Below are positions 1 through 9,031 of a DNA stretch of 64,000 nucleotides, piece after piece; the stretch's first letter is position 1; every line of letters starts with the position of its first letter. The notes beneath the pieces were generated by a model. It searched no databases. It was not told the origin of the DNA and saw only the letters and a program-made list of their open reading frames with translations. Both the position numbers and the translations under genes were made by a program. Location: assembly GCF_027489515.1 (NCBI RefSeq), contig NZ_JAIXZS010000101.1, positions 42,246-106,245 of the forward strand. Reading direction: 5' to 3'. This DNA comes from Novosphingobium sp. GTDB lineage: Bacteria; Pseudomonadota; Alphaproteobacteria; Sphingomonadales; Sphingomonadaceae.

Positions 1-66
1 CGCGTGGCCGCGCGCGTGGGCGGCAAGGGGCCGAAGCACACGATCTGGTTCGCCACGCCGAATTGA
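1..66 (+). CDS. C-terminal end of an unidentified protein (partial)
   Basis: Frame 1 is open from the window edge to a TGA at 64-66 and encodes 21 residues ending HTIWFATPN. Third codon positions are G/C-rich like the neighbours, so this is probably the tail of a real gene that starts outside the window. It converges with topA. Too little remains to name a family. Confidence 0.5.
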   Translation, partial: RVAARVGGKGPKHTIWFATPN

Positions 67-109
67 GGGGCGTTACGAGACGATAGGTCGGGTAGCCCCT
101 TCCCCCCAA

Positions 110-134
110 GCCCTCTCCCCCAAGGGGAGAGGGC
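110..134. repeat. Perfect 11-bp palindrome between the partial gene and topA
   Basis: GCCCTCTCCCC and GGGGAGAGGGC pair perfectly around a 3-base CAA loop. The hairpin lies between two convergent genes, so it could stop transcription from both sides, but neither strand has a T-run after it. Palindromes of this CCCTCTCCCC type are scattered in intergenic DNA of many high-GC proteobacteria, so it may be a dispersed repeat unit. Confidence 0.5.
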
Positions 135-142
135 CTAAGAGC

Positions 143-2722
143 CTACTTCGCAGCCTTCTTGGCGGGGGCCTTCTTCGCGGCGGGCTTCTTTGCCGGAGCT
201 TTGGCTGCGGCCTTCTTGGGCGCTGCCTTCTTCTTCTTGCCCTTGGCCGGCGCGGCAGCGGCGCGCGCGTCGATGAGGGCGATTGCCTGCTCGAGGGTGA
301 GGTCCTCGGGCTTCACGTCCGTTGGCAGCGTGGCGTTTGTCGTGCCGTCGGTGACATAGGCGCCGTAGCGCCCGGCCAGCAGTTTCATCTCGCCGCCAGA
401 GGTCGGATGCGCACCGAACGTGTTGATTGGCTCGACCGGCGCGCGGCTTCCGCGCGCACCTGCACCGGCGGCCGCTTCGGCAAGCTTGACGACCGCCGCG
501 TTCATGCCCGTCTCGAACACTTCAGACGTCGACTTAAGCCGACCATATTTGCCATCATGTGCGAGGTATGGGCCGTAACGCCCTATACTTGCAGTGATCA
601 TCTTGCCCGTTTCCGGGTGTGCGCCAATCTCGCGCGGGAGTGAGAGGAGCTTCAGCGCCCATTCCAGATCGAGCTCGGGAATATCCTTGGGGATCGATGC
701 GCGCTTGGCATCCTTGCCGTCGCCAAGCTGAATGTAGGGGCCGAAACGGCCCGTGCGCCGGGTGACATCCAGGCCGGTAACGGGGTCCTTGCCGAGCCCG
801 GCATCTTCGCCCTCACCGCCCTCACCCTCGCCGCCGCCCTGGGCAAACTTGCGGGTGAACTTGCACTCGGGGTAGTTCGAGCAGGCCACGAATGCGCCGT
901 AGCGCCCACCGCGTAGTGAAAGGCGTCCGGCCTGGCACTTGGGGCAGAGGCGCGGATCTGAGCCGTCTTCGCGTTTGGGGAAGAGATAGTCCTCGAGGAA
1001 GGTGTCGAGCTCGGCGGTCACTTCGCTCGGCTTCTTCTCCATGACCTCGTCGGACTTGGGCTTGAAATCACGCCAGAAGGCTTCGAGCACGGCCTTCCAC
1101 GCAGCGCGACCGCCCGAGACGTCATCGAGCTCATCTTCCATGCCGGCCGTGAACTGGTACGCAACGTAACGCTCGAAAAAGCGTTCGAGGAAGGCAGTCA
1201 GCAAGCGGCCGCTTTCCTCGGCGAAGAAACGGTTCTTCTCGGTGCGGACGTAATTGCGGTCCTTGAGCACCTGCAGCGTCGCCGCATAGGTTGACGGACG
1301 GCCGATTCCGAGTTCCTCGAGCCGCTTGACGAGGCTCGCTTCCGAATACCGCGGCGGCGGCTGGGTAAAATGCTGGCTGGCCTCCACACCGCGCTTGGCG
1401 GGCATGTCGCCGGCATTCATCACCGGGAGCAGGCTGCTTTCGTCCTCACCATCGTCGGGCCCGTCCGCTTTCTGATCACGCCCTTCCTCGTAGACTGCAA
1501 GGAAGCCGGGGAACTTCACGACTTGCCCGGTGGCGCGCAGTTCGTGCTTGCCCGTGCCTTCGCGCAAGGTGACCGTGGTGCGCTCGATCAGGGCCGAAGC
1601 CATCTGGCTCGCCATCGCACGCTTGTAGATCAGGTCGTAGAGCCGCGCCTCGTCGCCGTTACCGTATCGATCATGGCTGAAATCGGTCGGGCGGATCGCC
1701 TCGTGCGCTTCCTGCGCGTTCTTGGCCTTGGTTTCGTAGATGCGCGGCTTTTCGGGGAGGTAGTGCCCCGAATAGCGCGAACTGATCGCGGCGCGCGCCG
1801 CCTGTATCGCGCTGGGGTCCATCTGCACGCCATCGGTGCGCATGTAGGTGATCGCGCCAGCCTCGTAGAGCGTCTGCGCAACGCGCATGGTGTGGCTGGC
1901 CGAGAAACCGAGCTTGCGCGCGGCTTCCTGCTGGAGCGTGGAGGTAGTGAACGGCGGATAAGGATTGCGGCGGGTGGGCCGGGTGTCGACGTCCTCGACG
2001 CGGAAGGTGGCCGCCTCGACCGTGGCTTTCGCGCGCTGGGCGATCCCTTCGTTACCTAACGAGAGACGCTCCAGCTTCTCGCCCTCGAACCGGACCAGAC
2101 GCGCCTTGAACGTCGTGCCGCCCTGCTCCAGCATGGCGACGACCGACCAGTACTCCTGCGCCTTGAAGGTCTCGATCTCACGCTCGCGCTCGACGATGAG
2201 GCGGAGCGCGACCGACTGGACGCGGCCAGCGGACTTGGCGCCAGGAAGCTTCCGCCACAGAACGGGCGAAAGGGTAAAGCCGAACAGGTAGTCGAGCGCG
2301 CGGCGGGCGAGATAGGCGTCGATCAGATCCTGATCGAGCTCGCGCGGGTGCTTCATCGCCTCGGTGACAGTGGCCTTGGTGATCGCGTTGAACGTAACGC
2401 GCTCAACCTCCTTGGGCAGCGCCTTGCGCTTGGCGAGCAGCTCGCGCACGTGCCACGAGATTGCCTCGCCCTCGCGGTCAGGGTCGGTCGCGAGGATCAG
2501 GCGATCGGCCGCCTTGGCCGAATCGACGATCGCCTTCACCCGCGCCGCCTTGTCGCCATAGAGCTCCCAGTCCATCGCGAAGTCCTCGTCCGGGCGCACC
2601 GAACCGTCCTTCACGGGGAGATCGCGGACGTGGCCGTAGGACGCGAGGACCTTGAAGCCGGGACCGAGATACTTCTCGATGGTCTTGGCCTTGGCCGGGG
2701 ATTCGACGATGACAAGCTGCAT
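143..2722 (-). CDS. topA: DNA topoisomerase I
   Basis: Type IA topoisomerase of 859 residues that relaxes negative supercoils. The N-terminus begins MQLVIVESPAKAKTIEKYLG, the Toprim fold start, followed by the acidic DPDREGEA motif near residue 80. The active-site tyrosine lies in ITYMRTDG near residue 290. A four-cysteine zinc finger (CPKC...CSNYPEC) near residue 595 is followed by further C-terminal repeats and a basic Lys/Ala/Pro tail that should bind DNA. An upstream in-frame start exists, but the chosen ATG gives the conserved N-terminus. It is last in the minus-strand block after plsY, dprA and a secreted protein, an order I recall as common in sphingomonads. Confidence 0.97.
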   Translation of the reverse strand: MQLVIVESPAKAKTIEKYLGPGFKVLASYGHVRDLPVKDGSVRPDEDFAMDWELYGDKAARVKAIVDSAKAADRLILATDPDREGEAISWHVRELLAKRKALPKEVERVTFNAITKATVTEAMKHPRELDQDLIDAYLARRALDYLFGFTLSPVLWRKLPGAKSAGRVQSVALRLIVEREREIETFKAQEYWSVVAMLEQGGTTFKARLVRFEGEKLERLSLGNEGIAQRAKATVEAATFRVEDVDTRPTRRNPYPPFTTSTLQQEAARKLGFSASHTMRVAQTLYEAGAITYMRTDGVQMDPSAIQAARAAISSRYSGHYLPEKPRIYETKAKNAQEAHEAIRPTDFSHDRYGNGDEARLYDLIYKRAMASQMASALIERTTVTLREGTGKHELRATGQVVKFPGFLAVYEEGRDQKADGPDDGEDESSLLPVMNAGDMPAKRGVEASQHFTQPPPRYSEASLVKRLEELGIGRPSTYAATLQVLKDRNYVRTEKNRFFAEESGRLLTAFLERFFERYVAYQFTAGMEDELDDVSGGRAAWKAVLEAFWRDFKPKSDEVMEKKPSEVTAELDTFLEDYLFPKREDGSDPRLCPKCQAGRLSLRGGRYGAFVACSNYPECKFTRKFAQGGGEGEGGEGEDAGLGKDPVTGLDVTRRTGRFGPYIQLGDGKDAKRASIPKDIPELDLEWALKLLSLPREIGAHPETGKMITASIGRYGPYLAHDGKYGRLKSTSEVFETGMNAAVVKLAEAAAGAGARGSRAPVEPINTFGAHPTSGGEMKLLAGRYGAYVTDGTTNATLPTDVKPEDLTLEQAIALIDARAAAAPAKGKKKKAAPKKAAAKAPAKKPAAKKAPAKKAAK

Positions 2723-2843
2723 GGGTTCGAACGGGCTTTCCTGCGTGTTCACGTACGCGCGAGGGTGGAGACCGTTCGCCCCCCGCGTCAAGCGCTGCCT
2801 TCTGGGCAGCTTTTCAGGAAAGTCCAGTCCGGAACGGCAGCTT

Positions 2844-3845
2844 TCACTTCAAGGCGTTAATCTGCCCGATCAGCACATCGTTGGCGAGGCCTGCAGCCTT
2901 GGCGGCGCCGTCCTCGTAGTTCCCGGGCTTTGCATCGAACTCGAACTTGCGGGTCTTGCCGAACATCATGCCGCCATGGCCCATCGCTGCCATGAGCCCG
3001 CCGGCGACATTGGCGGCCGCCTGCGTGGTCTTGGCAGTGGCGCTTGAGGCATCGTGCTTGTCGATGAAATCGCCATCAACCGAAACGGGCTGGTTCAACG
3101 TTACCGTCGTCGTCTTGCCGTTGGCACCGAACACGGTCATTCGGCTGTAGCCCGGCACGACCGAGAGATTGGCATTGACCTCTAATCCGCCGAAGCTGAA
3201 GGCGCCGGGGCGCTTCTGGTCGGAGAAATCGATCAGGTAGGTGACGTCGATTACCGGAGCACCGGCAGCCTTGGCATACTGCGACAGCGCATAACCTGCC
3301 TGGCCTGCATCCATTGATAGGCCCATGCTCGAAAGGCCGCTACCCTGGAAATCACCCGCAACCATGATCAGCGTGGGCAGCACCGCGGGCTTCACGTAGG
3401 TCGCCTTGCCCTTGCTCTTCTTTTCGAGCGCGATCGAAATGTCGAGCGGCGAAGCCTGCCCGTGGGGCTTCGCCATCTCGGGCGCGGCGAAGACGGCGGC
3501 CGGATCGCTGACCGAAAGGCCTGCTGCGGCCAGCTTGGCAATGAAATCCGCATAAGCGGCATCGGCGATCTTCTGCATCATCTCGGGGGTGACGCCGACA
3601 AGCGAGGACTTGGCCTTGGTGGTGCCCCCAAACGCGCCCATCAGGCCGCCGGTGGCCTTGGTCTGGTCGGTCGATTCGAAAATGAAACCGACGTTGAAAG
3701 CTGCAACGGCAACGCGCGTGGCACCCTTGACGGCCTCCTTGCCGGAAACTTTAACCGGAGCGGCGTCACCTGCAAAGGCAAGACCGGGCAGCGTCAGCGC
3801 CGTGAGCGTAAGCGCCAAGGCAATGGAATTGCGGCTTTTCATCAT
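2844..3845 (-). CDS. Secreted protein of unknown function
   Basis: I do not recognise this 333-residue protein. It starts MMKSRNS, followed by a hydrophobic stretch ending in LAFAGDA, a clear Sec signal peptide with an AxA-like cleavage site, so it should be periplasmic or outer-membrane associated. A strong ribosome site (AAGGGGGACAGG) precedes the ATG pair. After the signal come a TRVAVAAFNVGF strand, a Gly-rich loop, a helical YADFIAKLAAAGL segment and beta-rich sequence. The strand-then-helix pattern vaguely recalls CsgG-like secreted domains, which I cannot confirm. It sits between dprA and topA on the same strand. Confidence 0.8.
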   Translation of the reverse strand: MMKSRNSIALALTLTALTLPGLAFAGDAAPVKVSGKEAVKGATRVAVAAFNVGFIFESTDQTKATGGLMGAFGGTTKAKSSLVGVTPEMMQKIADAAYADFIAKLAAAGLSVSDPAAVFAAPEMAKPHGQASPLDISIALEKKSKGKATYVKPAVLPTLIMVAGDFQGSGLSSMGLSMDAGQAGYALSQYAKAAGAPVIDVTYLIDFSDQKRPGAFSFGGLEVNANLSVVPGYSRMTVFGANGKTTTVTLNQPVSVDGDFIDKHDASSATAKTTQAAANVAGGLMAAMGHGGMMFGKTRKFEFDAKPGNYEDGAAKAAGLANDVLIGQINALK

Positions 3846-3961
3846 CCTGTCCCCCTTTGCCTCACCCCCCGGTGAGGTCCGGAACGGATCATAATAGGTA
3901 AAAATCGGTAGCGTCAATTGTTGCCAAACGATTGCTCCCGGGCGGAGCGCCGGATTGCGGT

Positions 3962-5101
3962 TCAAGCCAGCGAGACGCGGCCACCAGCATGGCGCATGAG
4001 GCGCCCGGCGAGTTCGAGCTCAATGAGCGCCATTTGTACCGCGCCGGCACTGGCACCGCTCTGGCGGATCAGTTCGTCGGTTGCGACAGGCGCCGCAGAC
4101 AGCAGATGGGCGATGTCCACCGAGCCTTCATCGGTTGCGGCGAGCGGCGCACAATCAGGCCCGTCGGAGTCCATCCCGGTCCATACCGGTTCACGCAGCT
4201 TCAAGCGCTGCGGCCCATCGAAGCGTTCGAGCAATTCGGAGATATCATCGGCCGACTGGACGAGGATGGCGCCGTCGCGGATCAGTTCGTTGCACCCGCG
4301 CGAGCGGCTGTCGAGCGGGGAACCGGGGACGGCCATGACCTCGCGTCCCGCCTCGGCTGCAAGGCGCGCGGTGATCAGCGAACCCGAGCGCGGCGCAGCC
4401 TCGACTACAACGGTGCCAGCAGCCAGCCCAGCGATGATGCGGTTGCGGAAGGGGAAGTGGCGAGCGAGCGGTTCAGTGCCCGGGGGCATCTCCGCGAGGA
4501 GCAGGCCGCGCTGCGCGACCGCTTCCTGCAGCTCGGCGTGTTCGGGCGGATACGTGACGTCAATCCCGCTGGCGATGACGCCGATGGTGCCGCCGCCGCG
4601 GTCCATCGCAGCCAGCGCGCCGCGGTGGGCAGCCGCATCGATCCCCCGCGCAAGGCCCGATACGACGGCGTAACCCCGCGCGGCGAGGGCAGCACCATAG
4701 TCGCGCGCCAGGCGGCACGCCCCTGCAGAGGCGTTGCGCGCGCCGACAAGCGAGACGGCGCCCTGCTCCAGCAGCGCCAGATCGCCGCGCCAGGTGAGCA
4801 CCGGCGGCGGCGTATCGAGCGCGGCGAGGAGGCGGGGATAGGCTGGGGAATCGTGGAACAGGTACTGGCCGCCGGCTGCGTGGAGGCGGGCGATCTCCGC
4901 CTCCACGCGCTCCAGCGGAACGGGTCGATAGCGCGCCCCGCCCCTTGCCGCGAGATCCGGCAACGCTTCAAGCGCAGCAGCGGCATCACCGAAGCGGCGC
5001 AGGAGCTGGAAATAGCTGACCGGGCCTATACCTGGCGAGCGCAGCAGGCGGATGCGCGCGAAGATGGCGCCGTCTGTCAGTCCGGGCGCGGCCACATTCA
5101 C
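3962..5101 (-). CDS. dprA: DNA-processing protein DprA
   Basis: 379-residue single-stranded DNA-binding protein that loads RecA during natural transformation. An N-terminal helical region (RSPGIGPVSYFQLLRRFG) precedes the Rossmann-like core with VGARNAS, SGLARGIDAAAHRGAL, PFRNRIIAGLA and SGSLITARLAAEAGREV. A C-terminal winged-helix-like segment (ATDELIRQSGASAGAVQ) completes the usual architecture. The start is inferred as GTG overlapping the plsY stop (GTGA), so the two are probably translationally coupled. The longer upstream frame is the antisense-like shadow over plsY. The gene alone does not show that the strain is competent. Confidence 0.93.
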   Translation of the reverse strand: MNVAAPGLTDGAIFARIRLLRSPGIGPVSYFQLLRRFGDAAAALEALPDLAARGGARYRPVPLERVEAEIARLHAAGGQYLFHDSPAYPRLLAALDTPPPVLTWRGDLALLEQGAVSLVGARNASAGACRLARDYGAALAARGYAVVSGLARGIDAAAHRGALAAMDRGGGTIGVIASGIDVTYPPEHAELQEAVAQRGLLLAEMPPGTEPLARHFPFRNRIIAGLAAGTVVVEAAPRSGSLITARLAAEAGREVMAVPGSPLDSRSRGCNELIRDGAILVQSADDISELLERFDGPQRLKLREPVWTGMDSDGPDCAPLAATDEGSVDIAHLLSAAPVATDELIRQSGASAGAVQMALIELELAGRLMRHAGGRVSLA

Positions 5102-5694
5102 CCCTTCCCGCCGATCCGGGGCTCGGTTCCTGCGCGCAGGCGGGCGATGTTGGCCCGGTGGAGCCAGATGACGAGCAGCGCGAGCGCCGCAAGCACCGGC
5201 GCATAGGCGGCGTTTCCGGTGAGCAGCGCGGCGATGGGCGCAGCGAGCACGGCACTGAGTCCGCCGAGCGAGGATATCCGCGTGGCTACAAGGACGCCAA
5301 GCCAGACCACCGCATACGCAATGCCAATCGGCCACGCGAGCGCGAGCGCGACGCCCATTGTGGTCGCAACGCCCTTGCCGCCGTTGAAGCGCAGCCATAC
5401 CGGAAAGCAGTGGCCGATGACAGCCATGAAGGCAGCCAGAGCCTCCGTACCGGGGGCAAAGGCGCGGGCGAGGAGAACGGCGGCAGCGCCTTTGGCGAGA
5501 TCAAGCAGCAAGGTCGCCGCAGCAAGCCCTTTGCGCCCGGTGCGCAGGACATTTGTGGCACCGATATTGCCGGAGCCGATGCTGCGCAGATCACCTGCGC
5601 CGGACAGGCGAGTGAGCACGAGGCCGAAGGGAACCGAGCCAAGCAGGTAGGCCGCAATGACCACGGCAGTAACGGAGAGGGTGGCTGCACTCAT
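5098..5694 (-). CDS. plsY: Glycerol-3-phosphate acyltransferase PlsY
   Basis: 198-residue integral membrane enzyme that transfers acyl groups from acyl-phosphate to glycerol-3-phosphate, the first step of phospholipid synthesis. The N-terminal membrane segment with LLGSVPFGLVLTRL, the GSGNIGATNVLR motif, and the FNGGKGVATTMGV motif are diagnostic. Several further hydrophobic segments follow. It heads the minus-strand block and overlaps dprA by four bases. It is divergent from murI with an 83-base gap that should contain both promoters. Confidence 0.96.
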   Translation of the reverse strand: MSAATLSVTAVVIAAYLLGSVPFGLVLTRLSGAGDLRSIGSGNIGATNVLRTGRKGLAAATLLLDLAKGAAAVLLARAFAPGTEALAAFMAVIGHCFPVWLRFNGGKGVATTMGVALALAWPIGIAYAVVWLGVLVATRISSLGGLSAVLAAPIAALLTGNAAYAPVLAALALLVIWLHRANIARLRAGTEPRIGGKG

Positions 5695-5777
5695 GGCATG
5701 GTCTTAACCTCGGCCGCGCACAAAGGGGAGAGGCTTGGCTTTCCTTTTTGCCGCCGTTCCCGATAGAAGGGCTTCCG

Positions 5778-6596
5778 ATGACGGCGCACTCTTCTTCGAT
5801 CGATCCGGCCGCCCCGCTGCTCTTGTTCGATTCGGGGGTCGGGGGGCTTTCCGTGCTCGGAAAGGTGCGGCATGTCCTGCCCGAGGCGCCGGTCATGTAC
5901 GTTTCCGACAATGCCGGCCTGCCCTATGGCACCAAAACCGAGGCGCAGATCGCAGCGCGGGTTTCAGGCCTGCTGGGCCGACTGACCGAGCGCTATCGCC
6001 CACGGCTTGTCTGCATTGCCTGCAATACCGCCAGCACGATCGCGCTCGCCTCGGTGCGAGAAGTGCTCGAAGTGCCGATTGTCGGCACCGTCCCCGCGAT
6101 CAAGCCCGCTGCGGCGATGACACGCACCGGGGTGATCGGCCTGCTCGGCACCGAAGCGACGATCCGGCAGGGCTATGTAGACCGGCTCGAGGCCGAGTTC
6201 GCCGCCGACAAGCGCCTGCTGCGCCACGGCGCCCCGGAACTGGTCGCCGCGGCCGAAGCCAAGCTACGCGGCGAACCGGTCGACACGGGGGCATTCGCGC
6301 GTGCAGCAGCGGCGCTGAGAGCGATGCCGGACGGTGAACGCATCGATACCGTGGTGCTCGCCTGTACGCATTTCCCGCTGCTGGAAGCGGAACTGGCCGA
6401 AGCATTCGGCCCGGGCGTGCGCTTTGTCGATGGCTCGGACGGGATCGCGCGCCGGATCGCGTTCCTCACCGAAGGACAGGCTTGGGCACACGGTGCGGAG
6501 GGCGATGTTGCTCTCTTCACGCGCGATGATCCGGACGACGAGAGGTTAATGCCCGCGCTCTCGCGCTTTGGCATCTCCCGGCGGCTGGTGTTCTGA
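5778..6596 (+). CDS. murI: Glutamate racemase
   Basis: 272-residue enzyme that converts L-glutamate to D-glutamate for peptidoglycan. FDSGVGGLSVLGKV opens the first domain; the two catalytic cysteines lie in CIACNTAS and VLACTHFPLLE. YVSDNAGLPYGTK is the usual substrate loop. The ATG at 5778 is preceded by AGAAGG seven bases upstream, which decides it over the ATG ten codons earlier. The following metallo-beta-lactamase-like gene starts 26 bases after the stop and is probably co-transcribed. Confidence 0.95.
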   Translation: MTAHSSSIDPAAPLLLFDSGVGGLSVLGKVRHVLPEAPVMYVSDNAGLPYGTKTEAQIAARVSGLLGRLTERYRPRLVCIACNTASTIALASVREVLEVPIVGTVPAIKPAAAMTRTGVIGLLGTEATIRQGYVDRLEAEFAADKRLLRHGAPELVAAAEAKLRGEPVDTGAFARAAAALRAMPDGERIDTVVLACTHFPLLEAELAEAFGPGVRFVDGSDGIARRIAFLTEGQAWAHGAEGDVALFTRDDPDDERLMPALSRFGISRRLVF

Positions 6597-6622
6597 CCGG
6601 ATCGAAGGTATCGCACTGAGCC

Positions 6623-7564
6623 ATGTTCACCCGGATTGCCTTGCTGCTCATCGCGATCTTTGCGGTGCCTTATTACTGGTTCCTCATGGATCCGGGTCCT
6701 ACCTCGGTTTCCCCCCGCGACATCGACATTGCCCGCCTGCGCGCACTGGCATCGAGCGAAGCTGGTGCCCTGCCCGTCGCCATTGAATTTGCCGCCGTGG
6801 CGACCGACACTGTGCCCGGTACGATCCTTGTCGCCGGGGGCGGATTGCGGAGCGAACGGACCGGCGTTTTCGTCTGGCGCCTGATCACACCGGGCGGCGA
6901 CACGATCATCAATTCGGGCCTGACGCGGGATCAAGCCACGGCGAGCGGGTTTGGCGACTTCCACCCGGCCATCCAGGCGACGGCCGACAGCTGGCTCCAG
7001 GCGGCACGGCGGATCATCTTCACAAGCGAGGAGATCGATCACGTTGGCGGGCTGATTGCCATGCTTCCGACCAGCCCCGACATTGCCGAAAAGGTGATTG
7101 GCAATCCGCAGCAGGTCGATGCAGTGAGAGCACTTGCCCCGGTGCTCACGAAATCGCTCAGTTCGGTGCCGCGCGCGCTGATACCCCCCGACGGCTATGC
7201 CGCGATTGCCCCCGGCATCGCCGCCGTGCGCACCCCGGGGCATCTTGGCGGAAGCCAGATGATCTATGTGCGGCTGCAGGATGGCCGCGAGTTCCTCTGG
7301 GCCGGGGATACCGCGCCGATGCGGCGCAACGTGGAATGGCAACGCCCCCGATCGCGTTATTCCGCCGAATGGCAAGGCAACGAGGATCGCACCGCTACGC
7401 TGGGCTGGATCAAGGGACTTGTCCGCCTCCAGAAAAGCCAGCCCGGCCTCAAGATCATCTACGGCCACGACTATAGCTGGTTATCGGACCCGGTAATGGG
7501 ACCGCGCTTTACCTCTGCGCCCGCCAGCGAACTGGTGCCGCCGGAAGGCAAGCTCGCCCGATAG
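6623..7564 (+). CDS. Metallo-beta-lactamase-fold protein with degenerate metal site
   Basis: 313-residue protein with an N-terminal hydrophobic segment (IALLLIAIFAVPYYWFL) that is either a membrane anchor or an uncleaved signal. The rest follows the metallo-beta-lactamase order of motifs: FTSEEIDHVGGL at residues 133-144, TPGHLGGSQ with His207, WAGDTAP with Asp229 and YGHDYSW with His282. The canonical THxHxDHxGGL motif is altered so that both histidines of HxH are Ser and Glu, while the Asp-His pair remains. It probably binds one metal or none. The substrate is unknown; lactonase-like relatives are possible. Confidence 0.8.
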   Translation: MFTRIALLLIAIFAVPYYWFLMDPGPTSVSPRDIDIARLRALASSEAGALPVAIEFAAVATDTVPGTILVAGGGLRSERTGVFVWRLITPGGDTIINSGLTRDQATASGFGDFHPAIQATADSWLQAARRIIFTSEEIDHVGGLIAMLPTSPDIAEKVIGNPQQVDAVRALAPVLTKSLSSVPRALIPPDGYAAIAPGIAAVRTPGHLGGSQMIYVRLQDGREFLWAGDTAPMRRNVEWQRPRSRYSAEWQGNEDRTATLGWIKGLVRLQKSQPGLKIIYGHDYSWLSDPVMGPRFTSAPASELVPPEGKLAR

Positions 7565-7617
7565 GGCGGCCCCGCGGAACAGGATATGACCCAAAAGCCG
7601 CTGGCAATGGCGGTACA

Positions 7618-7636
7618 AGCGGCGTAAAGCGCCGCT
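7618..7636. other. 7-bp hairpin upstream of hemA
   Basis: AGCGGCG and CGCCGCT pair around a TAAAG loop in the 179-base gap between the MBL-fold gene and hemA. There is no T-run, so it is not a standard terminator. It may be an RNA structure in the hemA leader or simply mark the end of the murI transcript. Confidence 0.35.
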
Positions 7637-7638
7637 CG

Positions 7639-7665
7639 CCTTCCGGAGGTTGCCGCACCGGAAGG
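7639..7665. other. 8-bp hairpin upstream of hemA
   Basis: CCTTCCGG and CCGGAAGG pair around an 11-base loop immediately after the previous hairpin. It is about 80 bases before the hemA start and has no T-run. Its role is not apparent. Confidence 0.35.
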
Positions 7666-7743
7666 GGGCCTAGTGCCCCGTCGATACAGGCTGGGCGTGC
7701 GGTGCGTCCATGTGCGTGACAACTGGTTCATAGGGAGCCGCGG

Positions 7744-8964
7744 GTGAATTACGATCAGGTTTTCGATTCCGCGATCGAGCGTCTGCATACCGAAGGCCGT
7801 TACCGCGTCTTTATCGATATTCTCCGCAACAAGGGCGCCTATCCCAACGCGCGGTGTTTTGCCGGGCACAATGGCCCCAAACCGATCACCGTCTGGTGCT
7901 CGAACGACTATCTTGCGATGGGCCAGCACCCCAAGGTCATCGGTGCCATGGAGGATGCTCTGCACGATGTCGGCGCAGGCTCCGGCGGCACCCGCAATAT
8001 CGGCGGCAATACGCACTATCACGTCGACCTCGAGGCCGAACTCGCCGATCTCCACGGCAAGGAAGGCGCGCTCTTGTTCACCAGTGGCTATGTCTCGAAC
8101 GATGCGACTCTATCGACGCTCGCCAAGATCCTACCCGGCTGCGTAATCTTCTCGGACGAGCTCAACCATGCGAGCATGATTGCCGGCATCCGCAATTCAG
8201 GCGCGGAAAAGCGTGTGTTCCGGCACAACGACGTGGACCACCTCGAAGAACTGCTCGCTGAATGCGATCCGGCACTGCCCAAGCTGATCGCGTTCGAGAG
8301 CGTTTATTCGATGGACGGCGACGTTGCCCCGATCCACGCGATCTGCGACCTGGCCGAAAAGTACAACGCCCTCACCTACATCGATGAAGTCCATGCCGTG
8401 GGCATGTACGGCGCGCGTGGCGGGGGAATTTCGGAACGCGACGAGGCGGCGCACCGCATCGACATCATCGAAGGCACGCTAGGCAAGGCGTTCGGGGTGA
8501 TGGGCGGCTACATCGCAGCGGACTCGCGGATCATCGACGTGATCCGGAGCTATGCACCCGGCTTCATCTTCACCACCTCGCTCTCGCCTGTGCTCGCCGC
8601 TGGCGTGCTGGCGGCGGTGCGGCACCTCAAGGCCTCGAGCGTCGAGCGCGAAGGCCAGCAGGCGGCGGCGGCTTTCCTCAAGAAGGCGTTTGCCGATGCG
8701 GGCCTTCCGGTGATGCCTTCGACCACCCACATCGTGCCGCTGATGGTGGGCGATCCGGTGCGCGCCAAGAAGGTCAGCGATATCCTGCTGGCCGAGTACG
8801 GCGTCTACGTGCAGCCAATCAATTATCCGACCGTGCCGCGCGGCACCGAACGCCTGCGCTTCACCCCCGGCCCGGCCCACACCGAACCGATGATGATCGA
8901 GCTCACGAACGCGCTGGTCGAAATCTGGCAGCGGCTCGAACTGGATATGCGCAAGGCCGCCTGA
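7744..8964 (+). CDS. hemA: 5-aminolevulinate synthase
   Basis: 406-residue PLP enzyme that condenses glycine and succinyl-CoA to 5-aminolevulinate, the first step of alphaproteobacterial (C4) tetrapyrrole synthesis. The glycine-rich [18 protein letters not shown], the [12 protein letters not shown] motif holding the PLP-ring aspartate and the [14 protein letters not shown] motif holding the PLP lysine are all present. The C-terminus ([12 protein letters not shown]) is also typical. The start is GTG, preceded by AGGGAG at good spacing. A symmetric terminator follows 20 bases after the stop. Confidence 0.97.
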   Translation: MNYDQVFDSAIERLHTEGRYRVFIDILRNKGAYPNARCFAGHNGPKPITVWCSNDYLAMGQHPKVIGAMEDALHDVGAGSGGTRNIGGNTHYHVDLEAELADLHGKEGALLFTSGYVSNDATLSTLAKILPGCVIFSDELNHASMIAGIRNSGAEKRVFRHNDVDHLEELLAECDPALPKLIAFESVYSMDGDVAPIHAICDLAEKYNALTYIDEVHAVGMYGARGGGISERDEAAHRIDIIEGTLGKAFGVMGGYIAADSRIIDVIRSYAPGFIFTTSLSPVLAAGVLAAVRHLKASSVEREGQQAAAAFLKKAFADAGLPVMPSTTHIVPLMVGDPVRAKKVSDILLAEYGVYVQPINYPTVPRGTERLRFTPGPAHTEPMMIELTNALVEIWQRLELDMRKAA

Positions 8965-8983
8965 GGGCGCTGCACCAGACAGC

Positions 8984-9023
8984 AAAAAGGCGGCGCTCCC
9001 TACGCAGGGAACGCCGCCTTTTT
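8984..9023. terminator. Bidirectional terminator shared by hemA and the TonB receptor
   Basis: AAAAAGGCGGCG pairs with CGCCGCCTTTTT, and an inner TCCC/GGGA pair extends the stem. The A-run on one side and T-run on the other make it work on both strands. It lies between two convergent stop codons. Confidence 0.9.
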
Positions 9024-9031
9024 CATGGCCG

